Positions 1-7,690 of a DNA stretch of 64,000 bases are shown here, one piece after another. This DNA comes from a bacterium (GTDB lineage Bacteria; Chloroflexota; Anaerolineae; Caldilineales; Caldilineaceae), in NCBI GenBank assembly GCA_016124945.1, contig WGMT01000023.1, positions 35,867 to 99,866 on the forward strand, given 5' to 3'. The translations under genes were made by a program, and so were the position numbers. The notes below the pieces were generated by a model. That model did not search any database. It saw nothing but the letters and a program-made list of their open reading frames with translations, and had not been told where the DNA came from. Within the stretch, counting starts at the first letter, position 1. Each line of letters opens with the position of its first letter.

Positions 1-1577
1 ACGACGACGGCGCAAGCTGGCACACGCTGGCGTTGAACGTCCCCAGCACGCCGATTCCCGTCAACAGCTTCACGTTGACCGACCTGGGTATCCTACATGG
101 CAGCGCACCAAACGCGGCGCGGGTGCGTGTCCTTGCTACTGATGGCTACAACACCGCCGTCGCCACATCGGCGGGCTTCACCCTCGCCAACCGCCCGCCC
201 GACGCCGCCATCCTCGCCCCCGCGCCAGGACAAGCCTTCGCCGCCGGTGACGCCGTCCTCTTACAGGGGACAGCCGTCGACATCGAAGATGGCAGCCTGC
301 CCGCGGCCTCGCTCTCCTGGCAGGTGGACGGTAACAACATCGGCCAGGGGAATGACCTCTTCGCCCCCGGCCTCGCCCCGGGGACACACAGCGCCGCCTT
401 CAGCGCCACCGACAGCAACAATCAGACTGCGTCGCAGAGTGTCTCTTTCGACGTTGCGCCACTCTCGATTCCGTTGGGTGTTGCGCCGATCCTCGACGGT
501 GGCTGCGAAGACAACGCCTACGCCGCCGCTGTGTCGCTCGCGCTGCGTCCTTACAGCGACGGTGAACAGGCGAACGTGCGTCTGTTGCGCAGCGCCGATT
601 ACCTGTGGGCCTGTTTCACCGGCCTGCGCCTCGACACCCAGGACATCGGTGCTTTTGCCGGCCTACGCGTCGACGTGGACAACAGTCGTGATCCGCTGGC
701 ACAGACATCCGACCTTGGCTTCTTCGTCGGCGCAGACGGCGACGTCTTCACCCGCGTGGGGAATGCTGCCGGTGACTTCGTCGCTCCTGGTCCTGCTGGG
801 CTGCAAGGCCAGATCGTCAGCACTGCCAGCGGTTGGAGTGCCGAACTGCGCATCGATCGCGCCGTGCTAGGTGGCTGGGATCGCAGTGTGAACCTCGCCG
901 TGAGCCATCACAGCGCCGCCGTCGCCGCCGACGACTACGCCTGGCCCTACGCCGCTGCCTGGGGGCAGCCCATCACCTGGGCAAAGACGGCGTTGGGGAG
1001 TCAACCCTTCATCACTGTTCTTGATCCTTTCACTGCTACAGCCACAGGGCCGTCCTTCACAATGACGGTGACGGGTACCAACTTCGTCAGCGGCACTGTG
1101 GTGCTGTGGAACGGCGATCCGCTTGTCACCACCTTTGTGAATGGTGAACAGCTCAGCGTCGACGTGCCCGCTGCGCGTATTAACAGTGCCGTTGTACTCA
1201 GCATCACCGCGCGAGGACCGGAGCTAGCCGGCTTCGTCTCCAATGCCGTCCCCTTCGCCGTGGCAGGGCTGACGCCGGTGATCACGGCGCTGGAATCGTC
1301 TTCGGTGATGGCAGGCAGTGAGGCCTTCACGCTGGAGGTGACGGGCAGTCACTTCGAGCCTGGGGCGCTGGTTGCCTGGAATGGTGGCTTCTTGATCCCC
1401 GACTCTCTCTCGTCGACACGCTTGACCGTCTTTGTTGAGCGCGGTCTGCTCTTCACCGGTGGCGACGTGGGCATCGCCGTGCTCAATCCTGCGCCCACCG
1501 GTCGCACCTCATCGCCGGTGACCTTCGAAGTCACGCCGCCGGCGGCAGTGATCTACTTGCCGGGGGTGGAAAAGTAG
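1..1577 (+). CDS. C-terminal part of a large secreted protein (Ig-like, CBM9-like and IPT/TIG-like domains)
   Basis: The reading frame is open to the left window edge, so the true start lies outside; the first visible start-like codon (TTG at 33) falls inside a folded domain. The visible part has an Ig/PKD-like segment (about residues 60-150), a carbohydrate-binding CBM9/DOMON-like segment (about 150-330, with LRVDVDN) and two beta-rich IPT/TIG-like repeats (about 335-415 and 418-505) before the tail VIYLPGVEK. No catalytic motif is visible. This is a modular extracellular protein that probably binds polysaccharide or acts at the cell surface; the function of the missing N-terminal part is unknown. 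The YLP tail recurs in two other proteins of this window. Confidence 0.75.
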   Translation, partial: DDGASWHTLALNVPSTPIPVNSFTLTDLGILHGSAPNAARVRVLATDGYNTAVATSAGFTLANRPPDAAILAPAPGQAFAAGDAVLLQGTAVDIEDGSLPAASLSWQVDGNNIGQGNDLFAPGLAPGTHSAAFSATDSNNQTASQSVSFDVAPLSIPLGVAPILDGGCEDNAYAAAVSLALRPYSDGEQANVRLLRSADYLWACFTGLRLDTQDIGAFAGLRVDVDNSRDPLAQTSDLGFFVGADGDVFTRVGNAAGDFVAPGPAGLQGQIVSTASGWSAELRIDRAVLGGWDRSVNLAVSHHSAAVAADDYAWPYAAAWGQPITWAKTALGSQPFITVLDPFTATATGPSFTMTVTGTNFVSGTVVLWNGDPLVTTFVNGEQLSVDVPAARINSAVVLSITARGPELAGFVSNAVPFAVAGLTPVITALESSSVMAGSEAFTLEVTGSHFEPGALVAWNGGFLIPDSLSSTRLTVFVERGLLFTGGDVGIAVLNPAPTGRTSSPVTFEVTPPAAVIYLPGVEK

Positions 1578-1704
1578 ACGGAAGCAATTGGGGAGTGATA
1601 GATTTCTACCCTGAGTTTGTTCCCTTTCCTCGATCCTGACAGGGTTGACTTGTTATATCAGTGTCCTATGCTGGAGAGGACGTCGTTAGGCGTCTCTCCA
1701 GCTT

Positions 1705-2000
1705 TTTGATCCACCTAAAGTTAGTCCATAGATGAGTCCACTGCAAAAAGCAGGAATCAACCACAAAGAAGGCAGAGAACACAAAGATTTCCACTCTATT
1801 TCTTTGTGATCTTTGTGTTCTTTGCGGTGAAAAAGCAGAAATGCTACCACGGAGGAGACGGAGATCACTGAGGTAAGAAGGAGGGAGAGCAGGGAATTCA
1901 GGAGAAAATGCTCTGCAATTCTTCTCTTTCTGATCTCTGTGTTCTCTGTGTCCTCTGTGGTGAAAATAGTTTTTGCAGTAGAGTCATCTGTGGATCAACT
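1705..2000. repeat. Nested palindromic repeat element filling the gap before mgtC-like gene
   Basis: The 445-nt gap after the first gene holds no credible gene. It is a nested palindrome. Outer arms at 1730-1748 and 1970-1988 (core CTGCAAAAA / TTTTTGCAG), extended by TGATCCAC / GTGGATCA, enclose two inner inverted pairs built of degenerate 8-9-nt units. These are ACAAAGA-type units at 1759-1833 and GAGGAGACGGAG / CTCTGTGTCCTCTG-type units at 1844-1966. A 60-residue reading frame on the minus strand is only a translation of the repeat. Confidence 0.75.
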
Positions 2001-2022
2001 CTTGACCTGAAAGGGAATTCCC

Positions 2023-2478
2023 GTGGATGAACTGGTCAACTTTGCACTGGATTGGCAACTTCTTCTCCAATACCTGATTAAACTGACAATCGCCTTCCTC
2101 TTGACATTGCCTGTCGCCTGGGAACGTGAATTCGAGGACAGCAGCCTTGGCCTGCGCACCATGCCCATTGTGGCGGTAGCGAGCTGTGCCTACCTGCTCC
2201 TGGGTTTGCGCTTTGCACCAGACGACAACCAGGCCCAGGCGCGCATCGTCGAGGGCCTGATGACGGGCATCGGTTTCATCGGCGGCGGCGCGATCCTAAA
2301 GACGGGGGACCGCGTTCGTGGCACTGCTACCGCAGCCAGCGTCTGGTCTACCGGCATTGTGGGTGCTTCGGTAGCCTACGGCTACTATGAAATCGCTATC
2401 GTCGTCAGCCTGCTCAATTTGGTGGTGTTGCAGCTTTTTACACGGCTAAAGGGGTGGATTGGCAAAGAAGAGGGGTAG
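2023..2478 (+). CDS. MgtC/SapB-family inner-membrane protein
   Basis: The 151-residue protein matches the MgtC/SapB N-terminal membrane domain. It has an early AWERE motif, LGLRTM, the glycine-rich segment TGIGFIGGGAIL and TAASVWSTGIVG, with four predicted membrane spans. Family members are inner-membrane proteins linked to Mg2+ limitation, acid stress and membrane-potential control, but their activity is not well defined. The GTG start at 2023 is preceded by an AAGGGA ribosome-binding-like sequence. The protein is a stand-alone short version without the C-terminal cytoplasmic domain of Salmonella MgtC. Neighbouring genes give no hint of its role. Confidence 0.85.
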   Translation: MDELVNFALDWQLLLQYLIKLTIAFLLTLPVAWEREFEDSSLGLRTMPIVAVASCAYLLLGLRFAPDDNQAQARIVEGLMTGIGFIGGGAILKTGDRVRGTATAASVWSTGIVGASVAYGYYEIAIVVSLLNLVVLQLFTRLKGWIGKEEG

Positions 2479-2541
2479 TCCCTGTGCCGGTGCGACACGC
2501 CGACAGCGTGTCGACGTGTCGCACCACAGGATCATGCAGGA

Positions 2542-4836
2542 TCAGTTGCCGTCAACGACGGGCAGGTAGAGGAATTCGGTGTAGTCGATGGCCTCTTTGG
2601 TGATCTTGGCGAGGAAGGGGCGTGTCTGATCTGTGGCGGTTTCGCCAAGCACATAGACATGCGCGTCCCTTTCCGTAATACTCGTGACAACTACTGTTTT
2701 TGATACACCTAACTGTGCCGACCAAATCTGATTGCCATCCAGATCGTACTGGTCCAGGTATGCACTGGTATCCAGCGAAGTGATGTAGAGATGGGTACTG
2801 TCGACAATCACTTTGTGTCCGCTAAAACTCTGTGGCAGCGCCAAAGTACGCGTCCATACGACATTGCCATCTTGGTCGTAGCGGCGAAAACAGCGGTCAG
2901 GAGCATGTAAAAAGATACCGGTTGGGCCTACAGCGAGATTGTCGTAGGGACAATCCTGAAAGGTCAACGTACGCGTCCACGATTCAACCCCCTCCAGGGT
3001 GTATTTGCGCAAGAGTCTGTTGCCATTGCCACTGCCGAGCAGATAGATTCCCGAATCATCATGCGCCATCATCCGGATCTCTTCGCCGACGGCTATCTGG
3101 ATGTTCCAGACCTCATTCCCATCCCGGTCGAGCTTACGCAGATAGTGCCCAAATGGTTCAGTGTCCAGTAACCCGAGTATGAAGAGACCGGAACTGTGTA
3201 GGGCAATGTCCTTCACGGAACGACCGGCGGCGCGGCTCCAGACTTCGTTGCCGTTGCTGTCATACTTACGGGCAAATCCTTGTTGGCCGCTAAGGTAGCC
3301 GACGTATATGCCGGAGTCATCGGCTGCAACCGCTATGGCGACGTCAGAATCGGTTGTTCCAAATTGACGAGTCCACGCTTCATTGCCATCCAGATCGAGT
3401 TTGCGAATAAATGCGTCCGTGCCACCAAAGTAGGGCTGACCTGGGAAGGCAGCACTTGCGCTGCCTACAATGTAGACGGCGTCATAGACGGCGGCCTTGT
3501 GTGCAGTGGCTTTGTTCTGTGTCTTTGTTGTAGCACCGAACTGTTGTGTCCATTGCTCGGTGCCGTCGGTGGCATACTTGCGCATGAACACACCGGCATT
3601 GTTTACATCAGGCTGGCCTGAGAGGCCAAGTGTTGAGTTGCCGACGACGTAAAGATCTGTGCCGAGCGTGATGATATCGCGCCCTCCTTCGTAGTTATCA
3701 GTGCCAAACCTCTTCGTCCATACTTCAGTGCCGTTGGTGTCGAAGGTGTAGATGTAAACATCAGTGTTGTTGAAACTGGGGTCAAACTCGTAAAACGCAG
3801 AGCCGACTATGTGCGCTCCACTATCGCTCAGGGCTATACCTGCTGCAAAGTCACGGTAAGCTGTGCCGAATTGGCGTGTCCATAGTTCGTTGCCATTGGT
3901 GCTATACACTCGAATAAATGAATCAACCCCTCCGACGTGGTTTTGTCCTGGGAGAGCGGCTTCAACTTCGCCAACTATGTAGACACCCCCACCATTCACA
4001 GCGACACTGTTTGGCTGGTCTGGATTTGCTGAACCGAACTGTTGAGTCCATATTTCACTTCCATTGCTGTCGATCTTGCGTACAAAAACATCGCCAAATC
4101 CCGCATTGTTCTGGCCGGCGAAGGAGCCACGTGTATTACCCACCACGTATAGGCTTGAACCGTCCCCTGCAATAGCGTCTGCGCCGTCAGAAGACAGTGT
4201 GCCGAACTGTTGTGTCCAAATCTCGTTTCCATCGAGATCGTACTTCCGTACGTAGGCATCCGATTCTCCCAGGCCACTTTGCCCTGGGAGCGAACCACCT
4301 GTCGTGCCTATGACATAGACGGCCCCGCCATCTACGGTGACGCCACCGGCAAATGTGCCTTCTGCGGTGCCAAATTGACGCGTCCACACCACATTGCCTT
4401 GGCTATCAAACTTGTGGAGAAATGTTTGGGGGCTTTCACCAGGAAGGTATGTTATGACCGTACCCACTACATAAATGCCGGATGCGTGCGCTGCTACCCC
4501 AAAAGCCTGATCCACTGCGCTAGGTGTGCCAAATTGGCGAGTCCACACCTCGTTACCATTCAGGTCATACTTTCGGATGTAGGCATCTAACTGTCCTGGT
4601 GCCGCCGTGTGGGGTTGCCCGGCAAGAAGACCATCGGTGTACCCAACAATGTACAACCCATCATGTGCGGATATATCCACAACTTCTTCAAAAGCAGGCC
4701 CAACACTAGCCTCGAATTGACGTACCCATTGCAGCGTGGGGGTGAGAACATCGCTTTCGGCAGACGAGTCTGCCGTATCCCAGACAAGCAAGACAAGCAA
4801 AACGACAACCAAGCGAAACAAAATCGTGCACAGCAT
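2542..4836 (-). CDS. Secreted SBBP-type beta-propeller repeat protein with YLP tail
   Basis: This 764-residue protein starts with a typical signal peptide (MLCTILFRLVVVLLVLLVW) and then repeats a block of about 50 residues at least twelve times. Each block contains variants of GNEVWTRQFGT and GIYVVG, the signature of SBBP repeats that fold as beta-propeller blades. It ends in FLYLPVVDGN, the same kind of tail seen on the first protein of the window. No enzymatic motif is present; an extracellular binding or structural role is inferred. An AGGAGA ribosome-binding site sits just upstream of the ATG, and an extended -10 promoter lies about 90 nt further upstream. Confidence 0.85.
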   Translation of the reverse strand: MLCTILFRLVVVLLVLLVWDTADSSAESDVLTPTLQWVRQFEASVGPAFEEVVDISAHDGLYIVGYTDGLLAGQPHTAAPGQLDAYIRKYDLNGNEVWTRQFGTPSAVDQAFGVAAHASGIYVVGTVITYLPGESPQTFLHKFDSQGNVVWTRQFGTAEGTFAGGVTVDGGAVYVIGTTGGSLPGQSGLGESDAYVRKYDLDGNEIWTQQFGTLSSDGADAIAGDGSSLYVVGNTRGSFAGQNNAGFGDVFVRKIDSNGSEIWTQQFGSANPDQPNSVAVNGGGVYIVGEVEAALPGQNHVGGVDSFIRVYSTNGNELWTRQFGTAYRDFAAGIALSDSGAHIVGSAFYEFDPSFNNTDVYIYTFDTNGTEVWTKRFGTDNYEGGRDIITLGTDLYVVGNSTLGLSGQPDVNNAGVFMRKYATDGTEQWTQQFGATTKTQNKATAHKAAVYDAVYIVGSASAAFPGQPYFGGTDAFIRKLDLDGNEAWTRQFGTTDSDVAIAVAADDSGIYVGYLSGQQGFARKYDSNGNEVWSRAAGRSVKDIALHSSGLFILGLLDTEPFGHYLRKLDRDGNEVWNIQIAVGEEIRMMAHDDSGIYLLGSGNGNRLLRKYTLEGVESWTRTLTFQDCPYDNLAVGPTGIFLHAPDRCFRRYDQDGNVVWTRTLALPQSFSGHKVIVDSTHLYITSLDTSAYLDQYDLDGNQIWSAQLGVSKTVVVTSITERDAHVYVLGETATDQTRPFLAKITKEAIDYTEFLYLPVVDGN

Positions 4837-4921
4837 GTTATTCTCCTACGTGGGATGGATCTTTGGTGCTTGAGGTTGTCTGACGTGGTACGAGGAAGAA
4901 ATTTGATGTCGTCAGTGGGGA

Positions 4922-4936
4922 TATTATACCAAAAGT
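4922..4936 (-). promoter_or_regulatory. Extended -10 promoter for the SBBP-repeat gene
   Basis: Read on the minus strand, TTTTGGTATAAT gives a perfect TATAAT (4923-4928) with the extended TGG directly before it. The predicted start lies about 80 nt before the ATG at 4836. No good -35 is visible, which is usual for extended -10 promoters. Confidence 0.5.
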
Positions 4937-4952
4937 TCCCCAACAAAGAGGA

Positions 4953-4988
4953 AGGCCCGCTGCCGGTCAAATGACCGACAGCGGGCCT
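4953..4988. terminator. 17-bp hairpin upstream of the SBBP-gene promoter
   Basis: AGGCCCGCTGCCGGTCA (4953-4969) pairs with 4972-4988 over 17 bp with one mismatch and a 2-nt loop. On the minus strand it is followed by a pyrimidine-rich TTCCTCTTTG, so it could insulate the promoter from leftward read-through. No gene ends here, so the role is uncertain. The rest of 4989-5478 has no convincing gene. Confidence 0.45.
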
Positions 4989-5351
4989 CACACGAAGGAT
5001 GGTACAAGGAGAGAAGAAGAGGGACAGTGAGATTCCCACTGCGAAGCCTACCCCACATAAGTTTCGCATCTCAACTGCTGTAAATACTTTACCGCACCGC
5101 TGCCCTGTTTGCACTGTGCAATCTGCACATGTTTTGCTCTCTCTTCTTTGTTGAATTGACCACCGAACTGTTGGTGAATGAAGCGGTTTTCTTAATTTAC
5201 AAAACAAAATAGTCGTTTTTTGTGTGTTGTGCACAAAAGAATGTGCCGGGCCGATGAATTGCCAGTAGGGGAACCTTCGACCTTCCGGGAAGATTGCGTT
5301 CTCCGTTGTGGGGCACAGTAGCCGTCGATTGCTGGTTTCGGGGCGCGCGGC

Positions 5352-5421
5352 GACAGTGCCAGGCACAGGCCAAACCCAGAGGCTTTGGTGGGCAACCCGC
5401 TGGCCTGTGCCTGGCACTGTC
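5352..5421. repeat. Inverted repeat of the GACAGTGCCAGGCAC family
   Basis: Two perfect 20-bp arms (5352-5371 and 5402-5421) enclose a 30-nt loop. The same core appears at 38998-39063 and in weaker form at 39626-39658, so it is an interspersed repeat rather than a local terminator. Confidence 0.7.
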
Positions 5422-5528
5422 TGCCCCCGGCGTCAAATCTACCCGTCCACTTAACCCGGTAGGTATTTTGTAGCCTCTATGTTAGCATTCAAGAAACTTA
5501 CCGACCTTTCTGCCGCTGGAACTTGCTT

Positions 5529-6020
5529 ATGAAATTCTCGAATCCGTGGACTCCTAAGCGAATGACAAAAATGCACAAGGCGATTGTCCTCCCCTGGGGA
5601 GAAAAGTGGCTTGTCTTCGAAGCATTGTGTTTGTTGGCGGTGATGCGCCTCGCCATCAAGGTGATCCCCTTTCGGCGTCTGGCCCAGTGGATGGGGCCGC
5701 TCCAAGAGGAAACTTCGCAGGAGATTGCGCCGGCTGCTCTGTCCGCAGCACAGCGTGTCGGGCTGGCGGTGCGGCGCGTCAGCCCCTATACCCCGTGGAC
5801 AAGCAACTGTTTTCCGCAGGCGTTGGCAGCCAAGTGGATGTTGTGGCGGCGTGGCATCCCCAGCACTTTGTACCTGGGCGCCAGCTTCAAAGATGACCGT
5901 TCCGGGTTGGCGGCACATGCGTGGTTGCGCGCCGGTTCAGAATACGTGACCGGTGGGCGCGGACATGAGCGCTTCGCAACCGTGGGGATCTTCGGCTCGC
6001 CGATGCGTGCAGGAAGGTGA
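5529..6020 (+). CDS. Transglutaminase-like protein of the lasso-peptide B2 (McjB C-terminal) family
   Basis: The 163-residue protein ends in the fold used by lasso-peptide leader proteases. Its motif SNCFPQALAAKWMLWRRGI carries the nucleophile Cys94, and AAHAWL carries His130 at the usual spacing. The N-terminal half contains a short hydrophobic helix (about residues 27-48). In lasso clusters B2 cleaves the leader peptide, but no B1/PqqD-like protein, asparagine-synthetase-like cyclase or transporter is nearby. This is therefore an orphan whose substrate is unknown. A catalytic Asp cannot be assigned with certainty. The ATG at 5529 was chosen over the TTG at 5523; it overlaps the stop codon of a 17-codon reading frame (5479-5532). 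Confidence 0.7.
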   Translation: MKFSNPWTPKRMTKMHKAIVLPWGEKWLVFEALCLLAVMRLAIKVIPFRRLAQWMGPLQEETSQEIAPAALSAAQRVGLAVRRVSPYTPWTSNCFPQALAAKWMLWRRGIPSTLYLGASFKDDRSGLAAHAWLRAGSEYVTGGRGHERFATVGIFGSPMRAGR

Positions 6021-6078
6021 TGGAGCAAAAGGCTTAACAATATCTACATATGTCCCTAACCGCGTCTTTATCTGCCTC

Positions 6079-6087
6079 TGTTATACT
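6079..6087 (+). promoter_or_regulatory. Extended -10 promoter before the dioxygenase gene
   Basis: TGTTATACT forms an extended -10 element about 45 nt before the ATG at 6134. A -35 is not obvious. The gene also has a good AGGAGAA ribosome-binding site. Confidence 0.4.
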
Positions 6088-6133
6088 GCCCCAAGGCCCG
6101 CATATTGTCATTGAGCATTAGGAGAACCAACCC

Positions 6134-7000
6134 ATGCAGCAACCAACTTACCAGTCCCAAACACCCCAAGATCACCACCAAGATCACCACCAAGATCACG
6201 ATGAGCACGACGACGATCTGCCAATCGGCAGGGTTTTGAGCCGACGTGAGGTACTCTCTTTGCTAGGCGCAGCCGGCGCCGGTCTGCTGGCGGCAGCGTG
6301 TGCGCCGTCCGGCACCGGTGCAGTCACAACCGGCGAGGCCACGGCAACCGCTTTGCCCGCGGCGACAGTTGCGCCTGCCGCTGAGGTCACTGCCGTCCAG
6401 ATGGCTACCACCGTTGTCGCCGAGGTGCAGGTGCCTGTCCCCACCTGTGTGGTGCGCCCCGAGGTGACCGCAGGCCCCTACTACATAGACGTGGAGATGC
6501 TCCGCGCCGACGCCCGCGAAGACAGAACCGGCGCACCCCTGGTGTTGACTTTCAACGTGGCACAGGTCAGCGCAGATAGCTGCACGCCACTGCCCGGCGC
6601 ACTCGTCGAAATCTGGCACTGTGACGCCAATGGACAATACTCAGGCGTTCAAGATCGGATCGGCGATACGCGTGGGCAGACGTGGCTGCGCGCCGCCCAG
6701 GTGACCGACGCTGCCGGTGTCGCCACCTTCACCACCATTTACCCCGGTTGGTATCCGGGCCGCGCCGTGCACATTCACTTCAAAATCCGCCCCACCGAAC
6801 AGACGGATTTCACGTCGCAGCTCTTCTTCCCCGAAGAGTTTACCGATCAGGTCTACACCCAGGAGCCGTACACTGCACGCGGTCAGCGCAACAGGCTCAA
6901 CAGCAACGACGGCATCTACAAAGCCGAACTGCTGGTGCAACCCACACAGACCGCCGACGGCTACGCCGCCACCTTCCCCATCGGCATTGACCTTTCGTAG
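6134..7000 (+). CDS. Exported intradiol ring-cleavage dioxygenase, Tat-type lipoprotein
   Basis: The 288-residue protein matches the catalytic domain of intradiol dioxygenases, which use non-haem Fe(III) to open catechol-type rings. The probable iron ligands are Tyr169 (in WHCDANGQYSG), Tyr207, His213 and His215 (in PGWYPGRAVHIHF). The N-terminus has a twin-arginine motif (SRREVLSLLG, Arg37-Arg38), a hydrophobic stretch and a lipobox ending at Cys56, so export as a lipoprotein is likely; most catabolic homologues are cytoplasmic. Before the twin-arginine motif lies an unusual His/Asp/Gln-rich stretch with three DHHQ-like repeats, which could bind metal. Upstream is an AGGAGAA ribosome-binding site. 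It stands alone, without other aromatic-degradation genes. Confidence 0.88.
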   Translation: MQQPTYQSQTPQDHHQDHHQDHDEHDDDLPIGRVLSRREVLSLLGAAGAGLLAAACAPSGTGAVTTGEATATALPAATVAPAAEVTAVQMATTVVAEVQVPVPTCVVRPEVTAGPYYIDVEMLRADAREDRTGAPLVLTFNVAQVSADSCTPLPGALVEIWHCDANGQYSGVQDRIGDTRGQTWLRAAQVTDAAGVATFTTIYPGWYPGRAVHIHFKIRPTEQTDFTSQLFFPEEFTDQVYTQEPYTARGQRNRLNSNDGIYKAELLVQPTQTADGYAATFPIGIDLS

Positions 7001-7042
7001 TGAGGAAGATCGACTTTTTAGGGTCTGAGGTCATCAGTCCAA

Positions 7043-7084
7043 AACGAAAACCGGCCAGGTCCATGGACCTGGCCGGTTTTCGTT
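7043..7084. terminator. 42-nt perfect palindrome, bidirectional terminator
   Basis: An 18-bp stem (arms from 7043 and to 7084) around CCATGG is GC-rich inside and flanked by AAAA/TTTT ends on both strands. It sits between the convergent dioxygenase and small secreted-protein genes, as expected for a shared terminator. Confidence 0.85.
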
Positions 7085-7091
7085 CTGCCTC

Positions 7092-7385
7092 TTAGCCTGG
7101 GTTGTAGCCGTACGTGACCCACACCGCCTGAAGGCCGCTGCCAAAGCCGCTGGGCATCTTCAACTCACAGCGTTGCCACACATAGACTGGGTTGGGTGGC
7201 GGCACAAGCGTGTAACGCACCACTGATCCAACGGGGTAATTCACTATGCCGCGGACACACGTATACTGCGGAACTGGCACACCTATCACTGGTCCTTGTG
7301 CAGAACTGGTGGTGATACTGGCTGCCAGAATCGCCAACGCCAGTACAACCGGGGCCAACAGCTTTCGAATCTTCTGCGTGTTCAT
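7092..7385 (-). CDS. Small secreted protein of unknown function
   Basis: This 97-residue protein has a clear signal peptide (MNTQKIRKLLAPVVLALAIL, cleavage probably after the following SSAQ region). The mature part is short, with two cysteines (in QYTCVRG and QRCELKM) that may form a disulfide. The ATG at 7385 has an AAGGAG ribosome-binding site at ideal spacing, whereas a longer frame reaching 7460 has none. No family is recognised. It shares a terminator with the convergent dioxygenase gene. Confidence 0.7.
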   Translation of the reverse strand: MNTQKIRKLLAPVVLALAILAASITTSSAQGPVIGVPVPQYTCVRGIVNYPVGSVVRYTLVPPPNPVYVWQRCELKMPSGFGSGLQAVWVTYGYNPG

Positions 7386-7520
7386 TGTTTTCTCCTTGGG
7401 GTGATTGATGAAGTAGCAAACACACAGCCAGAGTCTACATCGGCGGCTGGCGTCTCCCATCGGAGAAACAGGGAAAAAACGGCTCAGTATTGACTCACCA
7501 ACTTTACGTTCTCAACTGGT

Positions 7521-7690
7521 CAACGCACTCAATGTCATTAAGTTAAGACTGGACGACTGACGACGGACGACCGACGACCGACGACAGCAGAAGTGACTTC
7601 GCGTGTCACCTGCCACCTGCCACCTGCAACCTGAAACTTGCAACAGTCGCCCACACTGCTTAACAGAATGACATTGACTACGCACTACGC
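7521..7690. repeat. Nested palindrome between small secreted-protein and GH3 genes
   Basis: The outer arms, CAATGTCATTAAGTTAAG-like at 7521-7547 and its complement at 7659-7690, enclose tandem GACGACCGAC units (7550-7586) and CCACCTG units (7608-7640). The right arm supplies the last codons and the stop of the GH3 gene (QVRSA-stop is read from GTGCGTAGTGCGTAG). Confidence 0.75.

Noticed and set aside
1686..1868. A 60-residue minus-strand reading frame
   Set aside because: It is a translation of the ACAAAGA-type palindromic repeat (HRKEHKDHKE) and has no ribosome-binding site.
4587..5417. A 276-residue minus-strand reading frame
   Set aside because: It overlaps the start of the SBBP-repeat gene, runs through a hairpin, a promoter and the 5352-5421 inverted repeat, and has no recognisable domain.
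7550..7640. CRISPR array
   Set aside because: The GACGACCGAC and CCACCTG units are contiguous and degenerate, with no constant-length unique spacers, and no cas genes are present. The same holds for the arrays at 31500 and 45105.
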